Source: Actinomadura violacea
GTDB lineage: Bacteria > Actinomycetota > Actinomycetes > Streptosporangiales > Streptosporangiaceae
Assembly (NCBI RefSeq): GCF_017573465.1
Contig: NZ_JAGEPF010000049.1
Coordinates: 1 to 64,000, forward strand
DNA: 64,000 nt
Direction of reading: 5' to 3'
Part shown: piece by piece, positions 1-8,358 of the stretch
Position numbering within the stretch: the first letter of the stretch is position 1
Layout of the letters: each line of letters opens with the position of its first letter
Made by a program: the position numbers and the translations under genes
The notes under the pieces: generated by a model
Database searches by the model: none
What the model saw: only the letters and a program-made list of their open reading frames with translations
What the model was told of the DNA's origin: nothing

Positions 1-912
1 GGCGTGGTGCGCGGCGGCGGCCTGCGCCGCGCGGTGCGCCGCCCGGCCGCCGCGTCCCCGCCGGCCGGCGACCGTCCGGTGGCGGGCGAACGTCCGGTCG
101 CGGGCGAGCGTCCGGTCGCGGGCGAGCGTCCGGTCGCGGGCGAGCGTCCGGTCGCGGGCGGGCTGCGGGCCGTCCCGTCCGAGCAGCTGAGGACGATGCT
201 GGACGAGGCCGCCCCGCCGCTTCCGCCCGCCCCTCCCCCGGGCCTGCCCGTCCCCGAGCGGCCCGCGCCGCGGCCGGCCGCCCCGGCCAGGCCGACGACG
301 GCGGAGCGGCCGCCGCTGCCGCCGACCCCGGTCGACGGCTCGCCGGCGGCCGACCGGGCGCCCGCGGCGGAGGGGCCCGAGCGGGAGCCGGAGCGGGTCA
401 GCCTGATCCGCAAGCATCCGAAGCGGCGCCCCGGCGGGTCGCAGGTGCTCGGGGTCAACTGCAAGAACGAGCACTTCAACGACCCGCGCGCGCACTACTG
501 CGCGGTCTGCGGCATCTCGATGCTGCAGCTCACGCTGTCGCCGTTCCACGGGCCGCGGCCGCCGCTCGGCGTGCTGCTGCTGGACGACGGGCAGACCGTC
601 CCGCTCGAGGTCGACCACCTCATCGGGCGGCGGCCGGAGCGGGCGCCGGAGGTCGCCGAGGGCCGCGCGCATCCGCTGCGGATGACCGACGCCGAGGAGT
701 CGATCTCCCGCCGGCACGTGCTGGTCCGGCTGGAGGAGTGGCAGGTCAACGTGGTCGACCTCGGCTCGGCCAACGGAACGGCGATCCGCGCGCCCGGCGC
801 CGCGGACTTCGTCCGGCTGCCGCCCGACACCCCGGTCGAGCTGGCGCCCGGCGCGGCCGTCCGCGTCGGACTCACCCGCACCTTCCGTTTCGAGTCCAAC
901 CGGAAGGTCTGA
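1..912 (+). CDS. FHA-domain protein with zinc-ribbon-like motif, 5' end outside window
   Basis: The reading frame is open at the left edge, so this is the 3' part of a longer gene. The visible part starts with a Pro/Ala/Arg-rich low-complexity region that includes five RPVAGE repeats, then a short zinc-ribbon-like segment with cysteines spaced C-x12-C-x2-C (NCKNEH...YCAVCG). The last ~100 residues form a forkhead-associated domain: IGRR, then SRRH and a conserved DLGSANGT loop, the residues that usually contact phosphothreonine. Such proteins read Ser/Thr-kinase phosphorylation in actinobacteria. The proline-rich middle is probably a disordered linker. No partner kinase is visible in the window. 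The FHA assignment is firm; the biological role is not known. Confidence 0.8.
   Translation, partial: GVVRGGGLRRAVRRPAAASPPAGDRPVAGERPVAGERPVAGERPVAGERPVAGGLRAVPSEQLRTMLDEAAPPLPPAPPPGLPVPERPAPRPAAPARPTTAERPPLPPTPVDGSPAADRAPAAEGPEREPERVSLIRKHPKRRPGGSQVLGVNCKNEHFNDPRAHYCAVCGISMLQLTLSPFHGPRPPLGVLLLDDGQTVPLEVDHLIGRRPERAPEVAEGRAHPLRMTDAEESISRRHVLVRLEEWQVNVVDLGSANGTAIRAPGAADFVRLPPDTPVELAPGAAVRVGLTRTFRFESNRKV
73..162 (+). repeat. 18-bp in-frame tandem repeat (5 copies) encoding RPVAGE
   Basis: Five consecutive 18-bp units encode RPVAG(E/G) in the linker of the FHA protein. The copies are nearly identical at DNA level, which suggests recent slippage expansion, and copy number may vary between strains. 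Confidence 0.85.
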
Positions 913-1032
913 AAAAGCGTGACCGGAACCGGACAGGCACCAGCCGGGCGCACGCGGCGTCACAACCACCGTGCCTGACGGCGCTCCCCCCGCGGCCGGC
1001 ACGCCGGCCGCGCCCCCCTCGAAAGGACACTG

Positions 1033-2676
1033 ATGCGAACACGGCCCATGGGCGGTATCACCTTCGCCCATCCGCCCGCCTTCTGGACCGGGTTCATCGC
1101 CTGCGTCGCCGGCGTCGCCCTGCACCTGCCGATGTACGTCGACTCGGCGGACATGCACTACATGATGCGCGGCATGTCGATGGACGCCCCGATGATCACC
1201 GGGATGGGGCTCATCGTGGTCGGCCTGGCGCTCACCGCGTACGGGCTCATCCCGCGCGGCCTCGCCGCGTCCCGCCGCGACGGCGAGGTCCGCGTCCGCG
1301 CCGCGCACGACGCGCCGTTCCGGCCCGCCCACATCGGGCTGGTCATCGTGATGACGACGGCGGTGACGATCGACGCGATGAAGCCGATCACGCTGTCGTT
1401 CGTCGCGCCCGGGATGGGCAAGGAGTACGGGCTGAAGTCGGCGCTGAACCCCGGCGGGCACTGGCCGGTCGCGCTGCTGCCGCTGTTCGGCCTGGCCGGG
1501 ACGGTCGCCGGGTCGTTCCTGTGGGGCTGGCTCGGCGACCACATCGGGCGGCGCTCGTCGATCCTGCTGGCCGGCGTCATGTTCGTCACCACCGCGGTGT
1601 GCGGCGCGATGCCGTCGTTCTCGTGGAACCTCGCGATGTGCCTGCTGATGGGCCTGGCGGCCGGCGGGATGCTGCCGATCACGTTCTCGCTGCTGGCGGA
1701 GATGATCCCGGGCCGGCACCGCGGCTGGGTGATGGTGCTGATCGGCGGGAACCTGGCGCTGGCCTACGTCATCACCAGCTCCCTGTCGTCGGCGCTGGTG
1801 CCGCACTACTCGTGGCGGATCCTGTGGCTGCTCGGCATGCCGACCGGCGTGCTGCTGATCGCGCTGAACCACTGGATCCCCGAGTCGCCGCGGTTCCTGC
1901 TGGCGCACGGCCGCGAGGACGAGGCCCGCGCGATCATGACCCGGTACGGCGCGATCGAGGACGCCGCGCAGACCGAGGAGCGGGCCGGCGCGGCCGCGGA
2001 GGCGCCTGCGGAGGAGCGCCGGGAGGCCGCGCAGGGCGCGGGCTTCTCGCCGCTGTTCCGCCCCCCGTTCGCCGGGCTCAGCGTGGCCGTGGTGGTGCTC
2101 GGGCTCGGCATCGGGCTGGTCACCTACGGGTTCCAGCTGTGGATCCCGTCGAACCTGCAGAAGCTCGGCCTGGCGCAGAAGACCGCCGACGCGGCGCTGC
2201 GCGACTCCTCGCTGCTGGGGCTGCCGCTGGTGTTCATCGCCGCCGCCATGTACGGGCTGTGGAGCGCCAAGAAGACGATCATCGTGCTGACCGCGCTGAC
2301 GGCGGCGGCGCTGGTGGCGTTCTCCTTTTCCGGCGAGTCCCTCGCCCACAACCGGGCGTGGCTGTACGTGCTGCTGGCCGGCCCGATCGTCGGGACCGCC
2401 ACGATCGCCGCGGTCCTGGCCGCCTACAGCTCCGAGATCTACCCGACCCGGATCCGCTCGCGCGGCTCCGGCCTGTCGGCGGGCGTCGGCAAGCTCGGCG
2501 GGGTGGTCGTGACGATCGTGCTGGTGGTGGGCGCGACGGTGCCGTCCATCAACACGACCGCGCTGCTCGGCGCCGTCCCGCTGCTGCTCGCGGTGCTGGT
2601 CGTCGCGGCGTTCGGGGTGGAGACGAGGAAGCGTGCCGCGCGGCCCGCCCCCGCCGCGCAGCCCGCCGACGCCTGA
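1033..2676 (+). CDS. MFS transporter
   Basis: A 547-residue integral membrane protein of the major facilitator superfamily. The N-terminus carries an extra pair of hydrophobic segments before the usual twelve. The cytoplasmic loop motif A is visible as GWLGDHIGRRSS and its second-half counterpart is weaker. The motif PESPRFLLAHGR after the sixth core helix is typical of the sugar/metabolite:proton symporter branch, as is the long charged central loop (about residues 305-335). The ATG follows an AAAGGA-type ribosome site. It converges on the GH15 gene with only 15 bp between stop codons. The substrate cannot be read from sequence. Confidence 0.85.
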   Translation: MRTRPMGGITFAHPPAFWTGFIACVAGVALHLPMYVDSADMHYMMRGMSMDAPMITGMGLIVVGLALTAYGLIPRGLAASRRDGEVRVRAAHDAPFRPAHIGLVIVMTTAVTIDAMKPITLSFVAPGMGKEYGLKSALNPGGHWPVALLPLFGLAGTVAGSFLWGWLGDHIGRRSSILLAGVMFVTTAVCGAMPSFSWNLAMCLLMGLAAGGMLPITFSLLAEMIPGRHRGWVMVLIGGNLALAYVITSSLSSALVPHYSWRILWLLGMPTGVLLIALNHWIPESPRFLLAHGREDEARAIMTRYGAIEDAAQTEERAGAAAEAPAEERREAAQGAGFSPLFRPPFAGLSVAVVVLGLGIGLVTYGFQLWIPSNLQKLGLAQKTADAALRDSSLLGLPLVFIAAAMYGLWSAKKTIIVLTALTAAALVAFSFSGESLAHNRAWLYVLLAGPIVGTATIAAVLAAYSSEIYPTRIRSRGSGLSAGVGKLGGVVVTIVLVVGATVPSINTTALLGAVPLLLAVLVVAAFGVETRKRAARPAPAAQPADA

Positions 2677-2691
2677 CGGCCCGGGCCGCGC

Positions 2692-4458
2692 TCAGGGCGT
2701 CAGGCGGGCGGCGGACTCCAGCAGCAGCGCGTGGACGAACGCCTGCGGGATGTTCCCGCGCAGCTGCCGCTGCCGGACGTCGTACTCCTCGGAGAACAGC
2801 CCGCTGGTGGCGCAGCCGGACCGGGTCCGCTCGAACGTCCGCAGCGCCCGGGCCGTCTCGCCCTGGCGGTGCTCGGCGAGGGCGAGGAAGAAGCCGCACA
2901 GGCTGAACGAGCCCTCGGCGACCCCGAGCGGCTCGTCGCCGACCCGGTACCGGTACACGAAGCCCTCCTGGACGAGGTCGGAGCGGACGGCCTCCAGGGT
3001 GGCGACGGTGCGCGGGTCGCCGGGCGGCAGGGCGCCGCGCAGCGGCGGGATGAGCAGCGCGGCGTCCACGCGGTCGTCGCCGGGCGCCCGCTTCCACCGC
3101 CCGCCGGGCGCGAGCGAGGTGCGGGACGTCTCGTCGAGGACGGCGTCGGCGAGGTCGTTCCACGAGGACGCCTCCGCCGGCCCGGCCAGGTAGCGGGCCG
3201 CCCGGCGCAGGCCGGCCACGCAGCTGAGCCGCGAGTGGGTCCACAGGTCGTCGTGGGTCTCCCAGATGCCGGCGTCCGGTTCCTTCCAGCGGCGGGCGAC
3301 GACGCCGGCGGCGACGCGGGCCGCCTCGACCTGGTCGGTGCCCGGCGGCTCCCGCTCGGCCGCCGCCGCGAGCAGCAGCAGCGCCTCGCCGAGCGCGTCC
3401 AGCTGGAACTGGGAGCTGGCGCGGTTGCCGGTGACGGCGGTCGCGCCGGGGTAGCCGGGCAGGCCGCTGTCGCGCTGGTCGGGGATGTCGGCGCCGGTGA
3501 CGGTGTAGGCGGGCTTGAGGCGGTCGCCGTCGGCGAGGACGCGGGCGGTGACGAACTCGGCGGCGGTGCGCAGCAGCCGCGGCGGGCCGCCGTGCACGGC
3601 GACGGCGCGCCCGGCGAAGCACTGGTCGCGGATCCAGGCGTACCGGTAGTCGAAGTTGCGGCCCTCGTCGGACCGCTCGGGCAGCGCGGTGGTCGCGGCG
3701 GCCACCATCCCGCCGCCGCTGCTGGTGAGCCCGGTGAGCACCGAGTACGCCAGGCGCGCGTCGCGCGGGGCGATGGTGTCCTCGCAGGACGGGACGTCGT
3801 CGTGCCAGCAGCGCTCGGTGGCGTCCCACAGCGCGGCGGGGTCAAGGGGCCCCTCGGAGAAGGCCCCTTCGGCGATCTCCAGGACCAGGTCGCGTGACTC
3901 GCCCTCGGCGAGGTCGAACGTCAGCGCGAGGGCGGGCCCGCCGTCGGTGTTCTCCCGCACCACCGCCTCGTCGCCGCCGCGCCAGCGGATCCGCGCGGCG
4001 CCGCTGCGGGCCGTCCACTCGCCGCCGTGGTGGTGCAGGTCCCGCATCCGCTCGCCGTGCTCGCCTGCCCGCACGTCGAGCACGACGCGGATCCGGGTGC
4101 CGCCGCGCACGGCGCGGCAGCGGCGCAGCACGACGACGCGGTCGCGGTCGGCGGGGCGGGCGAGGGCCTCGCGGCATTCGACCATGCCGCCGTCGCCGGT
4201 GACCCAGCGGCTGTGCCAGATGAGGCCGCGGTCCTCGTAGTAGCCGCCCCATACCCAGCGCTCGGCGGCGGGCTGGACGACGTAGTCGCCGGGTCCGCCG
4301 AGCAGCCCGCCGAACGCGGGCGGGCCGTCCCAGGCGGGGAAGCACATCCAGGCGTACTCGCCCTGCGGTCCGATCAGGACGCCGCGCTCCCCGTCCGCGA
4401 TCAGCGCGTAGTCGCGCAGCGCCTTCGGCAGCGAGTCCCGTCCGCCCGTGCCCCCCAC
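2692..4458 (-). CDS. Glycoside hydrolase family 15 protein (trehalase/glucoamylase-like)
   Basis: Encodes about 588 residues, the normal length for actinobacterial GH15 proteins. The N-terminal half is the beta-sandwich domain (YALIADGERGVLIGPQGEY...), and the C-terminal half is the (alpha/alpha)6 catalytic domain, marked by GRNFDYRYAWIRD and the later EEYDVRQRQLRGNIPQAF segment near the C-terminus. Members hydrolyse alpha-glucosidic bonds; several actinobacterial ones are trehalases, but the substrate is not settled here. The start chosen is a GTG four bases after GAAGGAGG; the open frame runs further upstream without an equally good site. No signal peptide is visible, so it is probably cytoplasmic. 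Confidence 0.85.
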   Translation of the reverse strand: MGGTGGRDSLPKALRDYALIADGERGVLIGPQGEYAWMCFPAWDGPPAFGGLLGGPGDYVVQPAAERWVWGGYYEDRGLIWHSRWVTGDGGMVECREALARPADRDRVVVLRRCRAVRGGTRIRVVLDVRAGEHGERMRDLHHHGGEWTARSGAARIRWRGGDEAVVRENTDGGPALALTFDLAEGESRDLVLEIAEGAFSEGPLDPAALWDATERCWHDDVPSCEDTIAPRDARLAYSVLTGLTSSGGGMVAAATTALPERSDEGRNFDYRYAWIRDQCFAGRAVAVHGGPPRLLRTAAEFVTARVLADGDRLKPAYTVTGADIPDQRDSGLPGYPGATAVTGNRASSQFQLDALGEALLLLAAAAEREPPGTDQVEAARVAAGVVARRWKEPDAGIWETHDDLWTHSRLSCVAGLRRAARYLAGPAEASSWNDLADAVLDETSRTSLAPGGRWKRAPGDDRVDAALLIPPLRGALPPGDPRTVATLEAVRSDLVQEGFVYRYRVGDEPLGVAEGSFSLCGFFLALAEHRQGETARALRTFERTRSGCATSGLFSEEYDVRQRQLRGNIPQAFVHALLLESAARLTP

Positions 4459-4550
4459 CGTGCCTCCTTCGCCGTTCCGCCGTTGCGTCGGGGGGGTCAG
4501 TACCCGGGAACGGGCCGCCGATCCGGGCTCGTGATCATCGACACGCTCCC

Positions 4551-4566
4551 GACAAATTTTTTTGTC
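4551..4566. promoter_or_regulatory. AT-rich palindrome, candidate ArsR-family operator
   Basis: Inverted repeat GACAAA-tttt-TTTGTC in otherwise GC-rich DNA, ending directly before a consensus-like -35 (TTGACA, 4567-4572). A weak -10 (GATGAT) follows 18 bp later, just ahead of the regulator's ATG. The position fits autorepression by the downstream ArsR-type protein; this is inference from location and symmetry. Confidence 0.55.
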
Positions 4567-4602
4567 TTGACAACTCAGACTGTCGGTGGCGATGATGGAC
4601 GC

Positions 4603-5268
4603 ATGCTGGACGTGACGGTGATCGAGGAGCCCGGGGCGGCGGCCGCGTCGCTGGACCCGATGCGGGCGCGGCTGCTGGCCGAGCTGGCCGAGCCGCTGTC
4701 GGCGGCGGCGCTGGCCGCGCGGGTCGGGCTGCCGCGGCAGAAGGTGAACTACCACCTGCGGGCGCTGGAGCGGCACGGGCTGGTGGAGCTGGTCGAGGAG
4801 CGCCGCAAGGGCAACATGACCGAGCGGCTGATGCGGGCGACCGCGGCGTCCTACGTGATCTCGCCGCTGGCGCTGCCCGGGCTGCAACCCGACCCCGACC
4901 GCCACCGCGACGCGCTGTCGGCGCGCTGGCTGCTGGCGCTCGGCGCGCGGCTGGTCCGCGACGTCGGCGCGCTCATCACCGGCGCGGAGCGGGCGAACAA
5001 GCGGCTGGCCACCTACGCGCTGGACGGCGAGGTCCGGTTCGCCTCGGCCGCCGACCGGGCGGCGTTCGTCGAGGAGCTGACGGCGGGGGTCGGCGCGCTG
5101 GTGCGCAAGTACCACGACCCGTCGGCGGAGGGCGGCCGCGGGCACCGGGTCGTCGTCGCCCTGCACCCGTCCCTCAAGGCGGAGCCGGCGGCCGAGCACG
5201 GCGAAGAGCAGGAAGACCCGCCGGAGGGCCTGCGGGGACGGGACGAGACGGACGCGATCGAGTCCTGA
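4603..5268 (+). CDS. ArsR-type winged-helix transcriptional regulator
   Basis: A 221-residue protein. The N-terminal ~90 residues form a winged helix: LDPMRARLLAELAEPLSAAALAARVGLP followed by the recognition helix QKVNYHLRALERHGLV and a basic wing (EERRKGN). No cysteine metal site is present, so it resembles the non-metal ArsR regulators often paired with AHSA1/SRPBCC proteins. The C-terminal part (about 100-221) is helical and acidic at its end. The ATG lies about 6 nt after a weak -10, so the transcript may be leaderless. It precedes the SRPBCC gene by 80 bp in the same direction, and probably regulates itself and that gene. Confidence 0.8.
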   Translation: MLDVTVIEEPGAAAASLDPMRARLLAELAEPLSAAALAARVGLPRQKVNYHLRALERHGLVELVEERRKGNMTERLMRATAASYVISPLALPGLQPDPDRHRDALSARWLLALGARLVRDVGALITGAERANKRLATYALDGEVRFASAADRAAFVEELTAGVGALVRKYHDPSAEGGRGHRVVVALHPSLKAEPAAEHGEEQEDPPEGLRGRDETDAIES

Positions 5269-5348
5269 GAACCGCCCGCCCCGCGGCGGGACCACGGACA
5301 CCGAACAGAACGGAACGCGCGGGCGACGCGCGGAGCGAGGAGCACATC

Positions 5349-6101
5349 ATGGCCAAGGAATTCGAGATCGTCCGCGAGTTCGAGGTGGACGCGACGCCCG
5401 AGCAGGTCTGGGACGCGATCACGGTGCACACCGCCGGGTGGCTGTGGCCGACCGAGTACGAGCCGCGCGAGGGCGGCGCCGCCGGGTTCGGCGCGACGCT
5501 GACCACGTGGGACCCGCCGCACCGGCTGGTCGCCCGGTCGGAGTCCCCGGACGAGCTGAAGGCGGTCGGGCAGGCGCTCAACCAGCTCGACCACCTGATC
5601 GAGCCGCGCGAGGGCGGCCGGTCCTGGGTCCGCTACGTGCACAGCGGGATCTTCGTGGAGAACTGGGACGACCAGTACGACGGCGCGAACAAGCACACCG
5701 ACTTCTACCTGCACACGCTGCGGCAGTACGTGACGCACTTCGCGGGCCGGGCGGCGGTGCACACCGACGTGCAGGGCCCGGCGGCGTCCACGGCGAAGGA
5801 CGCGTTCGAGGCGGTCGGCCGCGCCCTCGGGCTGGGCGCGGCCGCGGCGGACGGCGCGGCCGAGGGCGACCGGGTGCGGGTGGACCTGCCGGGCGCCGGC
5901 GAGGTGGACGCGGTGGTCGACTTCCGCAACGAGAACTTCCTCGGCCTGCGCACCGGCGACGCGATGTACCGGTTCTTCGGCCGCAACGCGTGGGGCGCGC
6001 CGGTCGGGATCGTGCTGCACCGGTTCGCGGGCGACGCGGCCCGCGACGAGGAGGCGGCGCGGAAGGCGTGGCAGGGCTGGCTGGACGGCCTGTACGCCTG
6101 A
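5349..6101 (+). CDS. SRPBCC (AHSA1/START-like) domain protein
   Basis: A 250-residue protein beginning EFEIVREFEVDATPEQVWDAIT, the signature first strand and helix of the SRPBCC fold. The usual single domain is ~150 residues; here a second similar segment follows (RVRVDLPGAGEVDAVVDFRNENFLGL...), so it may be a double or extended version. SRPBCC proteins bind hydrophobic ligands in a helix-grip pocket. A GAGGA ribosome site precedes the ATG. The upstream ArsR gene suggests ligand-responsive expression. Ligand and reaction are unknown. The stop codon lies inside the first unit of an 11-bp tandem repeat. Confidence 0.8.
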   Translation: MAKEFEIVREFEVDATPEQVWDAITVHTAGWLWPTEYEPREGGAAGFGATLTTWDPPHRLVARSESPDELKAVGQALNQLDHLIEPREGGRSWVRYVHSGIFVENWDDQYDGANKHTDFYLHTLRQYVTHFAGRAAVHTDVQGPAASTAKDAFEAVGRALGLGAAAADGAAEGDRVRVDLPGAGEVDAVVDFRNENFLGLRTGDAMYRFFGRNAWGAPVGIVLHRFAGDAARDEEAARKAWQGWLDGLYA

Positions 6102-6151
6102 TCCGGCCCTGGTCCGGCCCTGATCCGGCCCTGATCCGGCCCTGGTCTGGC
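6097..6151. repeat. 11-bp tandem repeat (5 copies)
   Basis: Five head-to-tail copies of CCTGATCCGGC or one-base variants begin on the stop codon of the SRPBCC gene and run straight into the terminator hairpin at 6152. Confidence 0.85.
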
Positions 6152-6203
6152 ACGGAGCGGCGGCGCCCGCGGGGAGGGATTCCCGCGGGCGCCGCCGCTC
6201 CGT
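6152..6203. terminator. Bidirectional terminator, 22-bp perfect stem
   Basis: Perfect 22-bp inverted repeat (6152-6173 with 6182-6203) around an 8-nt loop, between the convergent SRPBCC and ABC permease genes. There is no U-tract, as is usual in high-GC actinobacteria. Confidence 0.75.
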
Positions 6204-6270
6204 TCACGGCGAGGGACGACCGGCAGGGCGCTCTTGAACGCGCCACCGGCCGCCGGGTGCCGGGGCGGTG

Positions 6271-7113
6271 TCAGGCGTCGCGGCGCTTGAGCAGGAACGC
6301 GGCGACGCCCATCAGCGCGGCCGTCCAGGCGGCGAACACCCCGTACCCCTGCCAGGGGGTCAGCAGGTCGTCCTTGCCCTGGTGCGACTGGGCGATCAGG
6401 TGGCCCGCCTCGGAGGGCAGGTAGGCGTGCACGTGGTCGCCGAGGCTGCCGGGCAGCAGCTGCGCCAGCGGGGCGAGCACCAGCACGAACGCGATCACGC
6501 CGGTGATGCCGCCGGCCGGGTGCCGGACGATCGCGCCGATCGCCATCGCGAACAGCCCGAGCATGGCCAGGTAGAGGCCGCCGCCGATGACGGCGCGCAG
6601 CACGCCGGGGTCGCCGATCGCCACCGGCGCCTTGGAGTGCAGGATCGCCGCGCCGATGAAGAACGACAGGAACGACACCACGAGGCCGAAGACCAGCACG
6701 ATCAGCGCGAACACGGCGGACTTGGCCCAGAGCATCGGCAGCCGGCGGGGCACCGCGAGCAGGCTGGCGCGGATCATGCCGGTGGAGTACTCGGAGGCGA
6801 TCACCAGCACGCCGAGGACGCAGATGGTGAGCTGGCTCAGCGAGAAGCCGCTGCCGAGGATGGTGCCGACCGGGTCGGCGATGATCTGCGCGTGGTCGCC
6901 GGCGCTGGACTTGTCCCACTGCCCGACGGTGAGGCCGACGAACAGCGCGGTGAAGCCGAGGTCCAGCACGACCAGCAGGATGAGCGACCAGATCGTGGAG
7001 CGCACCGAGCGGATCTTGGTCCATTCGGCGAGCATCAGCCGGCCGAACCCGGGGCGGCCGAACGCGCCGGGGTCGGTCGCGGGCTGCGCGGGGAGCGCGT
7101 CGGCGGCGGTCAT
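6271..7113 (-). CDS. ABC-2 type transporter permease
   Basis: A 280-residue protein with about six hydrophobic segments and the N-terminal FGRLMLAEWTKIRSVRST pattern (an amphipathic stretch ending in basic residues) typical of ABC-2 permeases. Its ATG overlaps the stop of the ATPase gene by four bases (ATGA), so the two are translationally coupled and form one exporter. Substrate unknown; relatives export drugs, lipids or antibiotics. A GGGGGAG site lies upstream. Confidence 0.85.
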   Translation of the reverse strand: MTAADALPAQPATDPGAFGRPGFGRLMLAEWTKIRSVRSTIWSLILLVVLDLGFTALFVGLTVGQWDKSSAGDHAQIIADPVGTILGSGFSLSQLTICVLGVLVIASEYSTGMIRASLLAVPRRLPMLWAKSAVFALIVLVFGLVVSFLSFFIGAAILHSKAPVAIGDPGVLRAVIGGGLYLAMLGLFAMAIGAIVRHPAGGITGVIAFVLVLAPLAQLLPGSLGDHVHAYLPSEAGHLIAQSHQGKDDLLTPWQGYGVFAAWTAALMGVAAFLLKRRDA

Positions 7114-8132
7114 CGGTTCTCCCCCTGTTCTGCGGACGCGGCGCCTTCCGCGGACGCGGCGTCCGCCTCGGCCGGCGGGGCGGGCGGCGGCACGGCGGCG
7201 CCGGGCACGGCGCCCTGCCCGCCGGGCTCCGCGGAGGCCCCGTACTCGACGCTGTCGCGGGTCAGTTCCATGAACGCCGCCTCCAGGGAGCCGCGGCGCG
7301 GCGTCAGCTCGTGCAGGACGATGCGCTCGGCGGCGGCGAGTTCCCCGACGCGCGGCGCCTCCATGTGGGTGACGGTGAGGGCGCCGTCGGCGCCCGCGGC
7401 GACCTTGGCGCCCTCGGCGGCGAGCACGCCGCCGAGCCGGTCGGCGTCCGGGGTGCGGACGACCACCATCTTCTCGGTGCTGCGCTCGATGAACTCCTCG
7501 GTGGAGCAGTCGGCGATGAGCCGGCCGCGGCCGATGACGATGAGGTGGTCGGCGGTGACGGCCATCTCGTTCATCAGGTGGCTGGAGACGAACACGGTGC
7601 GGCCCTGCGCGGCCAGCCGCTGCATGAGGGTGCGGATCCAGACGATGCCCTCGGGGTCCAGGCCGTTGACGGGCTCGTCCAGGATCAGCACGGACGGGTC
7701 GCCGAGGAGCGCGGCGGCGATGCCGAGCCGCTGCCCCATGCCGAGGGAGAACCCGCCGGCGCGCTTGCGGGCGACCTCGGTGAGGCCGACCAGCTCGGCG
7801 ACCTCGTCGACGCGGCGCCGCCCGATGCCCTGGGTCTGGGCGAGGCACAGCAGGTGGTTGTAGGCGCTGCGGCCGGTGTGCACGGCGCGGGCCTCCAGCA
7901 GCGCGCCGACGACCCGCAGCGGGGCGGGCAGGTCGCGGTAGTGCCGGCCGGCGATGCGCGCGTCGCCGCGGGTGGGCCGGTCCAGGCCGAGCAGCAGCCG
8001 CATGGTCGTGGACTTGCCGGCGCCGTTCGGGCCGAGGAATCCCGTCACCCGTCCGGGGACGACGGTGAAGGACAGGTCGTCCACGGCGGTCTTGTCGCCG
8101 TAGCGCTTGGTGAGGTGCTCCGCCTCGATCAT
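7110..8132 (-). CDS. ABC transporter ATP-binding protein (drug-export type)
   Basis: A 340-residue ATPase. Walker A is GPNGAGKST (about residue 35), the signature is FSLGMGQRLGIA (LSGGQ variant SLGMGQ), and Walker B is VLILDEPVNGLDP followed by the H-loop SSHLMNE. The C-terminal extension (about 220-340) is the usual DrrA-type tail, ending in an Ala/Pro/Glu-rich stretch. Start ATG follows GGGAAG. It is coupled to the downstream permease. Divergent from the hydrolase gene at 8359. Confidence 0.87.
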   Translation of the reverse strand: MIEAEHLTKRYGDKTAVDDLSFTVVPGRVTGFLGPNGAGKSTTMRLLLGLDRPTRGDARIAGRHYRDLPAPLRVVGALLEARAVHTGRSAYNHLLCLAQTQGIGRRRVDEVAELVGLTEVARKRAGGFSLGMGQRLGIAAALLGDPSVLILDEPVNGLDPEGIVWIRTLMQRLAAQGRTVFVSSHLMNEMAVTADHLIVIGRGRLIADCSTEEFIERSTEKMVVVRTPDADRLGGVLAAEGAKVAAGADGALTVTHMEAPRVGELAAAERIVLHELTPRRGSLEAAFMELTRDSVEYGASAEPGGQGAVPGAAVPPPAPPAEADAASAEGAASAEQGENR

Positions 8133-8358
8133 GCGCGCTTCCCGGGGGTCGGTGTCGGTGATCAGGATCACATTAGCGCGGCGCGCGGTTCGCGTGGATC
8201 CTCCCCTGAGCCGAGGCGCCTCCGTCTTTGGTAGGGCATCGGAGGCCCCCGGCGGGCGGTGCGTACGGCGCGGGGAGCAGCCGCGGTCACTCCCCGCGCC
8301 GGACGCCTGAGAGGGCCCGATCCGGGGATGATGAGCAAGATCCCCCTGGAGGAGTGTG

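Noticed and set aside
738..2906. 722-residue plus-strand open frame overlapping the MFS gene
   Set aside because: It is an Arg/Pro/Gly-rich shadow frame; the MFS frame has a ribosome site, membrane helices and family motifs.
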